A stretch of DNA of 15,798 bases from contig USJU01000025.1 of the NCBI GenBank assembly GCA_900555085.1, positions 1 through 15,798 of the forward strand, written 5' to 3'. Under the pieces are notes generated by a model. That model saw only the letters and a program-made list of their open reading frames with translations, ran no database searches and had not been told where the DNA came from. Shown here in pieces: positions 15,066 through 15,798 of the stretch; the first letter of the stretch is position 1, and each line of letters opens with the position of its first letter. Made by a program: the position numbers and the translations under genes. The stretch comes from an uncultured Clostridium sp. (lineage in GTDB: Bacteria > Bacillota > Clostridia > TANB77 > CAG-508).

Positions 15066-15798
15066 TTATACAAGTATAATTTGCCTTTTTCCATTTGCTC
15101 CGAATGCCATCTATACCCTTTTTTCCATCTCTTAACTCATATGCAAAATCATCTATTGTAAGGTATCTATGACTATCTGTTGTAGCAACGTTTTCTGCAA
15201 CAATTAATGGGTCTGCAAAATCTATTAATATTCGTGCAGGAGATGAAGCAAAATTTGCACCTGCTGAAATTAATGCTTCAAAATAGCTTTGACATGCTCC
15301 AGCAAATATTACAAGTTTTCTATCTCTATCCCACCTTCGTGCCTTTTTTATTGTTTCTATAAAATATCTAGAATTTCTATAATTATATATATCGTTATAG
15401 CCTCTTTCATTTCTAATCATTCCGTCATGCCCGTGTTATAACTAATATATCTGGCTTATATTTTTCTAGTAATTGTTTTATAAATACCGGTTGCTTGTTT
15501 TCAGGTATATACTTAACAACAGCATCTAACCCCATTTTTCTATAATATTTGTATGATTTATCTGTATATTTTCTGTCTCCATCTAAATGAAGAATTTTAC
15601 CAGTGTAAACCAATTTTTTACTTCGAAATCTTTTGGAGGATTTCTTTCTTGAATATTTTTCAATTCTTCTTTCTAATTTATTATCTAGCTTTAACCTTTC
15701 ATGTTCAACCATATCTCTAGGAGCTACTTCTAAATCGTTTAAAGGTGCATCTGCTAGTATTCTAATAGTTACTCCACTAAGTATTGCAAAATTATTAT
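15066..15798 (-). CDS. yabG: Sporulation protease YabG, 5'-truncated by the window, frame joined by two +1 shifts at CGG
   Basis: The gene continues past the right edge; in-frame codons run to 15796 (SGVTIRILADAPLNDLE before the internal ATG at 15712), so its true start is outside. Three frame segments join by skipping one C at each of two CGG codons: 15434-15796, 15103-15432 and 15066-15101, giving about 242 residues here against about 290 for complete YabG. The first joint restores VITGHDGMIRN (the conserved GHD motif) and leads into YNDIYNYRNSRYFIETIKKAR. The second restores KKGIDGIGANGKRQIILV and the stop at 15066. YabG is a mother-cell protease that processes coat and germination proteins. 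Its place before veg and sipL is conserved. Read without recoding, the gene would end at 15425 inside the motif. Confidence 0.82.
15100..15102 (-). other. yabG: In-frame CGG at the second +1 frame break in yabG
   Basis: The upstream frame reads GGC ATT CGG AGC AAA TGG. Omitting the C gives GGC ATT GGA GCA AAT GGA AAA AGG, which encodes GIGANGKR, the expected YabG C-terminus, and reaches a stop after 11 residues. Unshifted, the frame runs on into the downstream stem-loop and ends at 15028 with an unrelated tail. Confidence 0.75.
15431..15433 (-). other. yabG: In-frame CGG at the first +1 frame break in yabG
   Basis: The upstream frame reads ATA ACA CGG GCA TGA. Omitting the C gives ATA ACA GGG CAT GAC GGA ATG ATT, restoring the conserved ITGHDGMI motif. 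The unshifted frame stops two codons later. P-site re-pairing of the ACA tRNA onto CAC would be poor, so ordinary slippage is not favoured. Confidence 0.82.

Noticed and set aside
8355..15433. Simple pseudogene or homopolymer sequencing error as the cause of the frame breaks
   Set aside because: None of the three sites is in a homopolymer, all three are the same change (C before a GGN glycine codon), and the reading frames after them stay intact. Error is not excluded, and read data would settle it, but it is the weaker account.
1..15798. CRISPR arrays, tRNA or rRNA genes, phage or transposase genes
   Set aside because: No regularly spaced direct repeats, no tRNA-like cloverleaf with a T-loop, and no integrase or transposase motifs were seen on either strand.

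Overview
The window comes from a very AT-rich, low-GC Gram-positive that forms endospores. YabG, Veg, SipL and YunB homologues plus a CwlJ/GerQ pair place it among Clostridia-like Firmicutes, and the large cohesin/dockerin-type surface proteins fit an anaerobic or gut lifestyle. No species can be named from the sequence.

Layout, left to right. 1-944: a small membrane PepSY-like protein (minus strand) between gene-free flanks. 945-8585: a two-gene minus-strand surface operon. Its promoter-proximal gene encodes a secreted cohesin-like/cadherin-like/dockerin protein, and the second encodes a roughly 2000-residue membrane-anchored protein with about 19 Ig-like (Big_3-type) repeats. The two genes overlap by one base. 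8902-9420: a secreted CAP/SCP-domain protein. 9604-10634: the rplM-rpsI ribosomal operon (plus strand), with promoter and terminator. 10700-11060: a compact convergent RNA locus that resembles a type I toxin-antitoxin module, with a 37-residue hydrophobic peptide on the minus strand and a short antisense RNA on the plus strand. 11094-11902: cwlJ-gerQ (minus). 11940-12222: a GC-rich hairpin and a 225-bp imperfect palindrome resembling a MITE. 12270-15798: yabG-veg-sipL-yunB (minus), a sporulation cluster; yabG runs off the right edge.

The most striking observation is a recoding signature. Two genes (the cohesin/dockerin gene and yabG) are each broken in their reading frame, with three breaks in total. 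Every break sits exactly on an in-frame CGG codon. Skipping the C restores the conserved protein, with a glycine codon (GGT, GGG, GGA) read next. A hand scan of the roughly 4,500 codons in the window finds CGG in frame at these three places and nowhere else. This suggests that CGG is not read as arginine here and that CGGN is decoded as glycine with a +1 shift, either by a quadruplet-type tRNA event or by slippage at an unassigned codon. The alternative is three independent, identical C insertions from error or decay.

How the genes work together: YabG, SipL, YunB, CwlJ and GerQ act in spore coat or cortex assembly and germination. The two surface proteins plus the CAP protein form an envelope-exposed block. 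RplM and RpsI are housekeeping.
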